A stretch of 64,000 bases of DNA from Microbulbifer sp. THAF38. GTDB taxonomy: Bacteria > Pseudomonadota > Gammaproteobacteria > Pseudomonadales > Cellvibrionaceae. The notes beneath the pieces are model-generated. The model had not been told where the DNA came from and did no database searches. It worked only from the letters and a program-made list of their open reading frames with translations. The position numbers and the translations under genes were made by a program. Positions 46,404 through 55,089 of this stretch are shown piece by piece. Each line of letters opens with the position of its first letter. The first letter of the stretch is position 1. The DNA is taken from contig NZ_CP045369.1 of the NCBI RefSeq assembly GCF_009363535.1, forward strand, positions 1,252,501 through 1,316,500, given 5' to 3'.

Positions 46404-46600
46404 ACCTTGTCTCCTTTGTGAGCGATCAGCTCAAAAAATGGTCTTGATACGAGTGCGGCTAGTTGATTCCACTAGTTTGATAAAAACTCTTGTAGAAATC
46501 CACTTTTAAAATGGCCCTATACTGGGGAAAACGCAGAAATTAGGTGTGGCTCTAATCCGTTGAAGAGACTACGCCAAACGCAGAGATTAAGGAGCAGAAA

Positions 46601-47746
46601 ATGTTGATTGGCGTCCCGAAAGAGATCAAAAACCACGAGTACCGTATTGGCCTGACGCCGTCGAGTGTTCGCGAACTGATCGGCCATGGCCATCAGGTAA
46701 TCGTACAGAAAGATGGCGGTACCGCTATCGGCTTTACTGACGAAATGTACGAGCAAGCCGGAGCCAAGATCATCGATACTCCGGAAGAAATTTTTGCCAC
46801 CGCTGACATGATCGTCAAGGTAAAAGAGCCCCAGCCTCACGAGTGCGAAATGCTGCGACCCGGACAGGTTCTTTACACTTACCTGCACCTGGCTCCAGAT
46901 CCCAAGCAGACCGAGCTTCTGGTGAAATCCGGTGCGACCTGCATTGCTTATGAAACCGTGACCGACCGTTTCGGCGGCCTGCCACTATTGGCGCCGATGT
47001 CTGAAGTTGCCGGTCGTATGTCCGTACAGTGCGGTGCGCACCACCTGGAGAAAGCTCAGGGTGGCCTGGGTGTATTGCTTGGCGGCGTTCCCGGTGTAGC
47101 TCCTGCCAAGGTGCTGATTATCGGTGGCGGTGTGGTTGGTACCAATGCGGCCAAGATGGCGCTGGGTATGGGTGCCGATGTCACCATCCTGGATCGCTCT
47201 CTGCCGCGCCTGCGTCAATTGGACGATATCTTCGGCGGCGCTGTGCGTACCGAATACTCCACTAATGACGCGATTGAAAAGCACGCGTTGGATGCGGATT
47301 TGGTCGTAGGTGCAGTTCTGATTCCTGGCGCTGCAGCTCCGAAGCTGTTGACCCGCGATATCATCAGCCGCATGAAGAAAGGTGCTGTGGTTGTGGATGT
47401 GGCTATTGACCAAGGTGGTTGTTTCGAAACCTCCAAAGCGACCACTCACCAGGAGCCCACTTACGTTGTCGATGGTGTGGTGCACTACTGTGTTGCCAAT
47501 ATGCCCGGTGGTGTAGCGCGCACCTCTACCATGGCTCTGAACAACGCTACGCTGCCTTACGCTGTAGCTTTGGCAAACAAAGGCGCTAAACAGGCGCTGC
47601 TGGATGATGCCAATTTGCTGGAAGGCCTGAATGTCCACGCCGGTATGGTGACTTACAAGGCAGTTGCCGATGTATTGGGTTATGAGTTTGTTGATCCCAA
47701 GCTGGCTTTGCAAAAAGTTGCCGAGGCTGAAGGCGCTGTAGCTTAA
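46601..47746 (+). CDS. ald: Alanine dehydrogenase
   Basis: A 381-residue NAD-dependent enzyme that interconverts alanine with pyruvate and ammonia. It starts MLIGVPKEIKNHEYRIGLTP, has HLAPDPKQTELL, the catalytic His region, and the dinucleotide fold AKVLIIGGGVVGTNAAKMA. AAGGAG precedes the ATG. A terminator follows directly, so it is a single-gene unit facing lrp. Confidence 0.96.
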   Translation: MLIGVPKEIKNHEYRIGLTPSSVRELIGHGHQVIVQKDGGTAIGFTDEMYEQAGAKIIDTPEEIFATADMIVKVKEPQPHECEMLRPGQVLYTYLHLAPDPKQTELLVKSGATCIAYETVTDRFGGLPLLAPMSEVAGRMSVQCGAHHLEKAQGGLGVLLGGVPGVAPAKVLIIGGGVVGTNAAKMALGMGADVTILDRSLPRLRQLDDIFGGAVRTEYSTNDAIEKHALDADLVVGAVLIPGAAAPKLLTRDIISRMKKGAVVVDVAIDQGGCFETSKATTHQEPTYVVDGVVHYCVANMPGGVARTSTMALNNATLPYAVALANKGAKQALLDDANLLEGLNVHAGMVTYKAVADVLGYEFVDPKLALQKVAEAEGAVA

Positions 47747-47752
47747 TAATTT

Positions 47753-47776
47753 GCGGCTGCTATGCAGCCGCTTTTT
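47753..47776 (+). terminator. ald terminator
   Basis: GCGGCTGC-tat-GCAGCCGC then TTTTT, just after the ald stop. Confidence 0.93.
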
Positions 47777-47903
47777 GAACAAGAAAGCGGTAACGCGCTT
47801 GTTTTGAAGAGAATTTTCCCCGGAGCGCTCTTTGGCGTTCCTCTCTGTGAGACCTGGTGGCCTCTGTCACCATTGTAGCCGCGTTTGTACGCGGCTTTTT
47901 TAT
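47777..47903 (+). ncRNA. Candidate small RNA or second terminator region
   Basis: About 100 bases between the ald terminator and another intrinsic terminator, AGCCGCGT-ttgt-ACGCGGCT followed by TTTTTT (47877-47902). No gene accounts for the second terminator, so a short transcript may start here. No promoter was identified. Confidence 0.35.
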
Positions 47904-48010
47904 TAATGCTGTATTGCTGTCCTTAATCGAGGCTGGTGTTCCAGCAAGATAAATAGTCGTCTTCCCAGCTGTATTTCTCCCTTCAATCAATACAATTATT
48001 TGTATCGAAA

Positions 48011-48039
48011 TAAAAAGGGGAGGTCTTGTTGGTCTCCCC
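48011..48039 (-). terminator. Terminator of the PstS-OmpA gene
   Basis: Minus strand: GGGGAG and CTCCCC stem, then TTTTTATTT, about 65 bases past the stop at 48104. Confidence 0.72.
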
Positions 48040-48103
48040 ATGGATATTTATACACCCAGTTTCTATCGTCTCTTCTTCCCTGAGTCTGGCCGGGCTTTAA
48101 GGG

Positions 48104-49456
48104 CTAGAACAGCCAGACTTCAACTCGGCGGTTCTTGATTTTGGCTCTGGAATTATTAGAGGCAATAGGGAGGTAGGCTCCAAAGCCCTGAACAGGAGCA
48201 GTATTGATTTTATGATCGCGCAGAGCTGAGCGGACGGTCACTGCGCGAAGTTTGGATAGGATCACTGAACGCTCTGGGCTGACTTTTTCATCGCCAAACC
48301 CGATAAGTAATAGTTCTCTCTCCTGGTTTTGTGGTTTTTCCATAAACTTTGCCAGTCTCTCAATATCCTGTTGAGCTTTGTTGTCCAGTGAGGCGCTGCC
48401 CTCTGAGAATCGGAAATTGATACTGAGGCGCTCAGCATTTTGGGTCAGTTCCAAATATTCACTTGGTCCTTCCCGAGACTCCTCTGGTTTAAAGCCGATG
48501 GGGGTTTGCGCGACGAATCCGGAAGATTTCACCTGCTCCTGCCCCGACTCACTTTGTACGAAATGCAGAAACTCTTGAGCTGTTGAGCTGGAAGAGTAAA
48601 CCGGAGCGTATAAGAAAAGACGGCGTGACAGGGGGTAGTCTTCCGTAGCAATGGTCAGGTGCTCAGGAGCCTGCGGGAGTGTATTTTGGTCAGAAACGGC
48701 TACGGCTTTTGCCTGACGAATGGATGCTAGTCCAACAAAGCCGATTCCGCGCGGGTCTGAGGTAACAAGGTCGGAAAGTTGATCGTTGGACTCATAGCGC
48801 TTGGCCCTGCTGGAGAGAGAGTAGCGCTTGCCTAGCACCAGGCTTTTAAAGGTATCCCAGGTCCCGGACTGATCATCTCGTGCATAAATATTAATGCGGC
48901 CCCTGCCTTTGCCGAGTTCTGACCAGTCTTTTATTTGGCCGGAAAAAATAGCACTGATTTCCTGTAAGGTCAGTTGGTTAATAGGGTTGCGCGGATGCAC
49001 GATAATCGCCAGTCCATCAATAGCAATGACATGTTCTGCCTTGCGGCTGCGCATATCACCCATTTGGCTTAGGGCGTTGAGCTCGCTCTCTTTGATAGGG
49101 CGCGAAGCCATGGCGATATCTGCTTGAGCCAGTTTGAGTCCTTTAAAACCAGTGCTGGAACCGTGTGCAGCTATATCGACAAATATAGTGTTATTGCCAA
49201 CTTTTGCCTGCACACGCACTTCGTTGGGGGTTCCGAGTGGCTTGATACTGATATCAGTGGCTCCTTTCGCGGTGAAATAATCGCGAACCAAGCTGGGTGC
49301 CAACTGAGCACCAATGGTATTAGAGCCGTGCAGGCTGAATAATTTTCCGTTGCTGTCTGAAGAAAAAGGCGAGACTGCGGCTGAGGCAATAGGGCTTAGA
49401 AGACAAATAAGAAGAAGTATTATTGAGCGGCATAATCGCTGAAAAAATAGGTTCAT
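48104..49456 (-). CDS. PstS-like binding domain fused to OmpA-like domain
   Basis: A 450-residue exported protein (signal peptide CRSIILLLICLLSPIASA). Residues up to about 320 form a PstS-type phosphate/ligand-binding fold: LHGSNTIGAQLAPSLVRDYF, SSTGFKGL, ADIAMASRPIKESEL, ARDDQSGTWDTF. The C-terminus is an OmpA-like peptidoglycan-binding domain (NFRFSEGSASLDNKAQQDIE; NSRAKIKNRRVEVWLF). It would tether a ligand-binding module to the cell wall in the periplasm. There are no pst transport genes nearby. AGGATC precedes the ATG at 49456. Confidence 0.87.
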   Translation of the reverse strand: MNLFFQRLCRSIILLLICLLSPIASAAVSPFSSDSNGKLFSLHGSNTIGAQLAPSLVRDYFTAKGATDISIKPLGTPNEVRVQAKVGNNTIFVDIAAHGSSTGFKGLKLAQADIAMASRPIKESELNALSQMGDMRSRKAEHVIAIDGLAIIVHPRNPINQLTLQEISAIFSGQIKDWSELGKGRGRINIYARDDQSGTWDTFKSLVLGKRYSLSSRAKRYESNDQLSDLVTSDPRGIGFVGLASIRQAKAVAVSDQNTLPQAPEHLTIATEDYPLSRRLFLYAPVYSSSSTAQEFLHFVQSESGQEQVKSSGFVAQTPIGFKPEESREGPSEYLELTQNAERLSINFRFSEGSASLDNKAQQDIERLAKFMEKPQNQERELLLIGFGDEKVSPERSVILSKLRAVTVRSALRDHKINTAPVQGFGAYLPIASNNSRAKIKNRRVEVWLF

Positions 49457-49762
49457 GTGATCCTGGACCCTAGGGAAGTAAAACGAGGCCGCAAAATATG
49501 TCTTATTTATGACAAAATGATGAAATCTTGATGAATAAAGCGTGCACAAGTCTCAAACTTAAGTTCAGTGCAGGTCATGGCGCTGGAGCAATAAACTGGA
49601 GCAATAAAGAGGTCATGTTGCTGAGACTTATTGAATGCAAAAGGTTAGCGATATTAACAGTTTGTGAAAAAAATTTGAGAAATGCGGGGCACAAGCACCA
49701 TCAAGCGCCTTGAAGCCGGCTTGTGACTACTCCGCGAGATTTTTCCTTTGGGTTTGTTATTA
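49457..49762. other. Intergenic region
   Basis: About 300 bases between the start of the PstS-OmpA gene and the end of rsmE. It contains a short direct repeat GGAGCAATAAA (49584, 49600). No gene or clear terminator seen. Confidence 0.4.
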
Positions 49763-50479
49763 CTAACTGGAGGGAAAAAGTCGGCTTACCAGAACTGGCA
49801 GAGCCGTCTCTACCCGGAGAATCCGTGGGCCTAAGTGTACAGAATGGAATCCGGCTTCTTTGAGCTTTTCAACTTCGTAGGCAATAAATCCCCCTTCGGG
49901 GCCAATCGCCAAGGTGCAGTTCTCACTGAGGTCCATTGGACAGGACGTGCCACCGATAGGGTGGGCCACCAATTTGTGTGAACCTTGAGAGAGTTCGGGT
50001 AGCTCATCCTCTACGAAGGGTTTAAAGCGTTTGCGCAAGAGGATTTCCGGCATTTGAGTATCGACAGCCTGTTCAAGTCCGAGCAGGCATTGTTCGAACA
50101 GTTTCTTCTCGTCCAGCCAGGGGGTTTGCCAATAGGATTTTTCCACCCGGTAGCTATTGATCAAGACCAGCTTCTTAACTCCCAGTGCAGTGACATGCTG
50201 AATAATGCGCTTCAGCATTTTGGGGCGTGGCAGTGCCAGGATCAGGGTGATTGGTGGAGGTGGAGGCGGATTCCTTGTTAGTTCCACCCGCAGCTCAACC
50301 TGTTGATCGTCGAGGCTGGTAATTTGCCCAGAGCCGATATTTCCATTCAGCAGGCCCACGCGCAGTTGCTGGCCGGGCTCGGCCCGGTGGACTTTGATGA
50401 TATGTTCCAGCCTGTGGCCAGAGAGGCGGACGATATCGGAGCTGATAAAGTCAGCTTCATGTAAAAGAATCAGGTTCAA
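49763..50479 (-). CDS. rsmE: 16S rRNA m3U1498 methyltransferase
   Basis: A 238-residue SPOUT-class enzyme that methylates N3 of U1498 in 16S rRNA. It has the N-terminal PUA-like region (SGHRLEHIIKVHRAEPGQQL), LALPRPKMLKRIIQHVTALG, and the SAM knot motif CTLAIGPEGGFIAYEVE. It ends ILRVETALPVL, also typical. Confidence 0.95.
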   Translation of the reverse strand: MNLILLHEADFISSDIVRLSGHRLEHIIKVHRAEPGQQLRVGLLNGNIGSGQITSLDDQQVELRVELTRNPPPPPPITLILALPRPKMLKRIIQHVTALGVKKLVLINSYRVEKSYWQTPWLDEKKLFEQCLLGLEQAVDTQMPEILLRKRFKPFVEDELPELSQGSHKLVAHPIGGTSCPMDLSENCTLAIGPEGGFIAYEVEKLKEAGFHSVHLGPRILRVETALPVLVSRLFPSS

Positions 50480-50526
50480 AACCGGGTCTCTTGAGACTAT
50501 AGAAAATTACTGTTGCGAATGAGTCT

Positions 50527-50575
50527 TCACCGCTCACCGCTCACCGCTCACCGCTCACCGCTCACCGCTCACCGC
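50527..50575. repeat. Seven tandem copies of a 7-bp unit
   Basis: TCACCGC is repeated seven times without error, ending at the stop codon of the QueD-like gene (minus-strand unit GCGGTGA). The unit length is not a multiple of three. Confidence 0.95.
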
Positions 50576-51423
50576 TTAGCACTGGCAATGGCGCCCTTAC
50601 CGAGGCCCTCATAGGCGCGAACCTTGATTTCAATACCCGGGTGCTTTTCCGCGAGAGTCGTGGCGATATATTGAGCCAATTGCTCAACGGTGGTATCGCA
50701 ATCCAAAATTTCACAAGCACTAGCGGGTAATTCCAGAGTGAAATCTCCCTGCTGGGCCCGGTAGGCGAAGGTTAGGTTGTGTGTATTTTCGTTATCGTCT
50801 TGGCAAAGATCTTCCCGGGTGCCCAAATAAATATCTTTCCAGCGTTGCGCCCACTCTTGCTCTAATTGCTCGTCTCGATCTCCCTCGACAAATATTTGGA
50901 TCCGGGAGCGGTGGCCGTGGGCAATGCGCTGGCAGTTACCCTGGTGTTTTTTCAGGCCGTGGCTGTAGTGATAAAAAGCATCCTGGATTTGTTCATCTTC
51001 AAACGACAGCTTGAGCTGTTCGACACTGGCTGGGAAGGAGCTGGCCAGTTGTTGCACACTCCAGCGGGCAACATTTTCTGCATTGATAATGTCACTTTCC
51101 ACCAGGGCGAATGCCTGCTCCGGTCCCGATACAGAGATTTGCTCTCCACTCGCGAGCAGCCACTCGAGAGAGATATTGCCATCTTGTTGATGGGTCAGCG
51201 TCAGACCGGGGGCAAGGGTGGGAACCAAGAGACGATGGTCGAGCTGATCATCTAACCAATGGCGCAATGTCTTTTTAACGATACCAAAATCGCAAACCAT
51301 ACCCTGGTTATCGAGTGCGCCATCCAGGGCGGCATTCGCCAGCCAGGTTTCGCCTACGAGCCCGCGCTGATGGTCCAGGTAGCTGAAATCAACATTGGTC
51401 AAATTATCGACAAAAAGGTGCAT
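50569..51423 (-). CDS. QueD-like 6-carboxytetrahydropterin synthase family protein
   Basis: A 284-residue protein with two PTPS-type halves. The first has FGIVKKTLRHWLDDQLDHRLL. The second has NCQRIAHGHRSRIQIFVEG, matching the Cys and HxH zinc-site pattern of QueD. It is longer than single-domain QueD (about 120 residues), so it may be the duplicated variant seen in some gammaproteobacteria. A role in queuosine or a related pterin pathway is inferred. Its stop codon lies in the heptamer repeat. Confidence 0.78.
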   Translation of the reverse strand: MHLFVDNLTNVDFSYLDHQRGLVGETWLANAALDGALDNQGMVCDFGIVKKTLRHWLDDQLDHRLLVPTLAPGLTLTHQQDGNISLEWLLASGEQISVSGPEQAFALVESDIINAENVARWSVQQLASSFPASVEQLKLSFEDEQIQDAFYHYSHGLKKHQGNCQRIAHGHRSRIQIFVEGDRDEQLEQEWAQRWKDIYLGTREDLCQDDNENTHNLTFAYRAQQGDFTLELPASACEILDCDTTVEQLAQYIATTLAEKHPGIEIKVRAYEGLGKGAIASAKR

Positions 51424-51505
51424 GGGTAACTCTTCAGAAGGGGGTAAAGTAGTAGTCGCCTATTATAACCTGTTAATAGGGCTGGAACTCGCGCCTTTAA
51501 CCCTC

Positions 51506-51511
51506 TATAAT
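51506..51511 (+). promoter_or_regulatory. ffs promoter -10 box
   Basis: A perfect TATAAT followed by a GC-rich discriminator (CGCGCCC), about 35 bases before the mature RNA. A weak -35 candidate lies near 51483. The leader has the hairpin CTTCGG-atgca-CCGAAG (51520-51536). Confidence 0.7.
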
Positions 51512-51544
51512 CGCGCCCTCTTCGGATGCACCGAAGATCGTTGT

Positions 51545-51655
<111 letters not shown>

Positions 51656-51903
51656 TCCTTAAATGCCTACTGATCCCCCATTTCCTTTTATTCCTGTATC
51701 TCATCGTCGTTCGCTCTGACTGCTCCCGTCGGCCTGTAGTTGTTTCCGATAGCACCGTATTTTTCCCCAGAAAATGGCAAATATGGGAGATTTTGTGCCG
51801 ATCTGCATTTAACTTGTGGGCTTACCATCGCTGGTAACGGCAGGCTTATGCTATAAACGGCGACAGTTATAACTAGGCCCAATAATGATTATCTGAGGGG
51901 AAG

Positions 51904-53766
51904 ATGAAGAAAGTTGCTCTTGCCATTGCAGCTGCAGTCGCGCTGTCTGCCTGTGACAGCGGCCAGCAGTCACAAAAATCCATGGGGGTGGCGCAGGCCA
52001 CTGCAGAAAGCCCTGCGGCCAAAAAGGGTCCACTGACAGCTGAGGATGCCAAAGCATTCCTTGATGATGCACAGGCCCGTCTGGAGAAAATGGCCCAGGA
52101 AATGAGCCACGCCGCTTGGTTGGCATCTACCTATATCAATCTTGACTCGCAGTATGTGGAGGCTCTCGCTTCTGAGCGCTATACGACCATGGCTGTGGAG
52201 CTCGCTTCAGAAGCGGCTAAATTCAATGATCTGAAGCTCGATCCAGATACCCGCCGCAAGCTGACCATGCTGAAGCAGGGGCTGGTATTCCCGGCGCCGA
52301 AGGATCCCGCCCTGACTGCAGAGCTGGCCCAGATCGGCTCGAAAATGCAGGGTATGTATGGCGCCGGTAAGTACTGTCGGGAAGAAGAGGGGGCTGATAA
52401 GTGTTACACCCTGACCGAGATGGGCCAGGTAATGGCGACCAATCGCGACCCAGAGCTGCTCAAGGATTTGTGGGTTGGCTGGCGTAAAGTTTCCCCGCCT
52501 ATGAAGCCGCTATATGAGCGCCAAGTGGAGATCGGTAATGCCGGTACTGAAGAGTTGGGCTACGACAACCTGAGTGTTTTCTGGCGCTCCAAATACGACA
52601 TGGAGCCCGATGCCTTCGCTGCCGATATGGATGCTCAGTGGGGCAAGGTGAAACCCTTGTATGAGGCATTGCACTGCCATGTGCGCGCCAAACTGAATGA
52701 GCACTACGGCGATGAGGTAGTACCTGCTCAGGGTAAGATCCCCGCACACCTACTTGGCAATATGTGGGCTCAAGAGTGGGGCAATGTCTATGACCTGGTC
52801 AAAGACGATGACATGCAGGCACCCTACGACCTGACCCAGCTCGTAGTTGATTCAGGTATGAGCGAGCAGGATATGGTTAAGGCAGGTGAGAAGTTCTTTA
52901 CTTCTCTCGGCTTCAAACCATTGCCGCAGACTTTCTGGGAGCGCTCTCAGTTCACCCAGCCTCGCGATCGAGATGTTGTTTGTCACGCTAGTGCCTGGAA
53001 TATGGATGGTCAGGATGATATCCGTATCAAGATGTGCATCAACAAGACTGGCGAAGACCTGGTCACTATCCATCATGAACTGGGGCACAACTTCTACCAG
53101 CGCATTTATAAGGAGCAGCCCTTCCTCTATAAAGAGGGTGCTAACGATGGTTTTCACGAGGCTGTTGGCGATACCATCGCTCTGTCTATCACGCCTAAGT
53201 ACCTGAAGGAAATTGGCTTGATGGATGAGGTGCCGGATGAGAGTAAAGACATCGGTTACCTGATGCAGCAGGCGCTGGATAAAATTGCATTTCTGCCATT
53301 TGGTTTGTTGGTAGATAAGTGGCGCTGGCAGGTTTTCAATGGTGAGGTTCAACCGGCTGATTACAATAAGGCTTGGTGGAAGCTGCGCGAGGACTATCAG
53401 GGTATTCAGGCTCCGGTAGAGCGCACTGAAGCGAACTTCGACCCGGGTGCCAAGTACCATATCCCCGGTAACACGCCTTACGCTCGCTATTTCCTGGCCC
53501 GCATCCAGCAGTTCCAATTCCATCGCGCGCTGTGTGAAGCCGCTGGTGAGACTGGCCCCCTGCATCGCTGCTCCATTTACCAAAATGATGAAGCGGGTAA
53601 GAAATTGCGTACCATGTTGGCGATGGGTGCTAGCAAGCCCTGGCCGGATGCGATGGAAGCTTTGACCGGCCAGCGCGATCTGGATGCTTCTGCCATTATC
53701 GATTACTTCCAGCCTTTGATGGCGTATTTGGAAGAGCAAAACAAGGGCCGTCAGTGCGGTTGGTAA
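51904..53766 (+). CDS. M2-family metallopeptidase (ACE-like peptidyl-dipeptidase), lipoprotein
   Basis: A 620-residue predicted lipoprotein (MKKVALAIAAAVALSAC, Cys17) of the M2 peptidase family. The zinc site is HHELGH (His391, Glu392, His395), with the third ligand expected in FHEAVGDTIALS about 24 residues later. The substrate region KYHIPGNTPYARYF is also typical of angiotensin-converting-enzyme-like peptidases. It would release C-terminal dipeptides from oligopeptides at the outer membrane or periplasm. GGGGAAG lies upstream, and a terminator follows. Confidence 0.93.
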   Translation: MKKVALAIAAAVALSACDSGQQSQKSMGVAQATAESPAAKKGPLTAEDAKAFLDDAQARLEKMAQEMSHAAWLASTYINLDSQYVEALASERYTTMAVELASEAAKFNDLKLDPDTRRKLTMLKQGLVFPAPKDPALTAELAQIGSKMQGMYGAGKYCREEEGADKCYTLTEMGQVMATNRDPELLKDLWVGWRKVSPPMKPLYERQVEIGNAGTEELGYDNLSVFWRSKYDMEPDAFAADMDAQWGKVKPLYEALHCHVRAKLNEHYGDEVVPAQGKIPAHLLGNMWAQEWGNVYDLVKDDDMQAPYDLTQLVVDSGMSEQDMVKAGEKFFTSLGFKPLPQTFWERSQFTQPRDRDVVCHASAWNMDGQDDIRIKMCINKTGEDLVTIHHELGHNFYQRIYKEQPFLYKEGANDGFHEAVGDTIALSITPKYLKEIGLMDEVPDESKDIGYLMQQALDKIAFLPFGLLVDKWRWQVFNGEVQPADYNKAWWKLREDYQGIQAPVERTEANFDPGAKYHIPGNTPYARYFLARIQQFQFHRALCEAAGETGPLHRCSIYQNDEAGKKLRTMLAMGASKPWPDAMEALTGQRDLDASAIIDYFQPLMAYLEEQNKGRQCGW

Positions 53767-53795
53767 GTTAGCGCTTTATAGGTTTGTCTGACGGG

Positions 53796-53821
53796 AAAGG
53801 GGAGTGTAGCTCCCCTTTTTT
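53796..53821 (+). terminator. M2 peptidase terminator
   Basis: AAAGGGGAG-tgtag-CTCCCCTTT followed by TTT, 30 bases after the stop; may also serve the convergent PilJ-N gene. Confidence 0.9.
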
Positions 53822-53840
53822 ATGGGTGTTATTCTGCTGG

Positions 53841-54626
53841 TTACTGTATAAGAGTTTCACTGGAATCTAGCAGTTCTGCGTACTGAGCGGTAATAACGTT
53901 CATATTGCGAAGCATCAAATCTGTAGTGCCTGTGATCACCTGAATCTGGCGCTTTTCAGAGATCTTCATTTCCCCCTCAAATCCGCGGCTGGCATAGTTA
54001 AGATGATCTTTGGCTTTCTGTAAGTTACGGTTGATGTCTGGGGTATTGAATGGGCTCTCAAGAAGCTGGGTTAGGCGGTTAGAGTACTCGACAAGGTCTT
54101 GATGCAATCCACTTTCTGCATCCTCTGGAGAAATCCCCCAAATTTTAGCAGCGTAGTTTTTGCCAATTCGTTGAGAAAGCATGCGCTGTCGACCAGCAAT
54201 ATTGATCAGTTCAGCCGAATTATGGTTGGCCAGTTGTTGTAGTTTCACAACGTAAATATGGGCTTCTGATAAAAGTCTATTGCTGCGTTGGAATAACTCA
54301 GCTGCTCCTTCTTTGCTGACTGGCTGCAGGCTGATTTTTTTAAACGCTTGCCATTCTTTTCTTACTTTTTCTAACTGGTTTCTGATTTTTTCTGCTGCGG
54401 GGAATTTGCCGAGTTTCTGGTTGTTTCGCTCGAATTCCTGTACTGATCGCGTTAAGACCTTTTGGTGGCGCTGCGCATCGGACTGTATACCGGAGAGAAT
54501 ATAGGCTTGAGTGATTCGTTGGGACAGCATTCGCTGGCGCCCCGCTATATTAATTGCTTCACCCATGGTTAATGCTGCAACATCCAGGCTTATCACTAAT
54601 AGGAGAAATACTGCGGAGAACTTCAT
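53841..54626 (-). CDS. Exported protein with two PilJ-N-type modules
   Basis: A 261-residue periplasmic protein (signal MKFSAVFLLLVISLDVAA). INIAGRQRMLSQRI occurs twice, near residues 25 and 145. This is the signature of the PilJ N-terminal/NIT-like sensor module (PF13675 type) found in chemoreceptors and nitrate sensors. Here it lacks any transmembrane helix after the signal peptide and any signalling domain, so it may be a soluble binding partner. GAGTG precedes the start at 54626. Confidence 0.82.
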   Translation of the reverse strand: MKFSAVFLLLVISLDVAALTMGEAINIAGRQRMLSQRITQAYILSGIQSDAQRHQKVLTRSVQEFERNNQKLGKFPAAEKIRNQLEKVRKEWQAFKKISLQPVSKEGAAELFQRSNRLLSEAHIYVVKLQQLANHNSAELINIAGRQRMLSQRIGKNYAAKIWGISPEDAESGLHQDLVEYSNRLTQLLESPFNTPDINRNLQKAKDHLNYASRGFEGEMKISEKRQIQVITGTTDLMLRNMNVITAQYAELLDSSETLIQ

Positions 54627-55032
54627 GGTTTCACTCTTGAGTTTTGGTTTGCTTCTGTTTTGGTGATTTTTCAAGTGTTTTCTGTTGAGGCTGTGTATTC
54701 CGGGTTCTTGGTTCTTTAAGGTGAAGGCTTAGGGTTTTATTTTAGAAGTGCTGCCGTTGCGCACCATGATGGATCGCAAAAAATAATTCGGTATTTTTTC
54801 GCTTGCGGCCAGGTGGGCTTATTCTTTTTTTGAGGGTGTGCATTTGGTTTATTTGTTTTTAATAATAAATTGATTTCAAGGATTGTTTTGTTTGTGCAGG
54901 AAGGTATAACAAATTTTTGTCGGTAGATATCTAACCACTTTTCTTTGGGCTAATTCTTTAGTGGTAGAGATATTTAGGGCGGGGAGAAGGGAGAAGGCGA
55001 GAAGAGAGTGAGAATGGAAGATAGTTGAGAGG
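54627..55032. other. AT-rich gap upstream of the PilJ-N gene
   Basis: About 400 bases, T-rich on the plus strand, containing the promoter region of the PilJ-N gene and the tail beyond the FadL terminator. No gene seen. Confidence 0.4.
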
Positions 55033-55067
55033 GAAATTAAAAAAGGCCCTACCGAAGTAGAGCCTTT
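55033..55067 (-). terminator. fadL terminator
   Basis: Minus strand: AAAGGCTCTAC-TTCG-GTAGGGCCTTT then TTT. An 11-bp stem with one G-T pair and a UUCG tetraloop, 20 bases past the stop. Confidence 0.88.
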
Positions 55068-55089
55068 CTTATACCGAGAGAGAGGGCGA

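Noticed and set aside
50527..50575. Possible CRISPR-like repeat
   Set aside because: Units are 7 bp with no spacers, so this is a simple tandem repeat.
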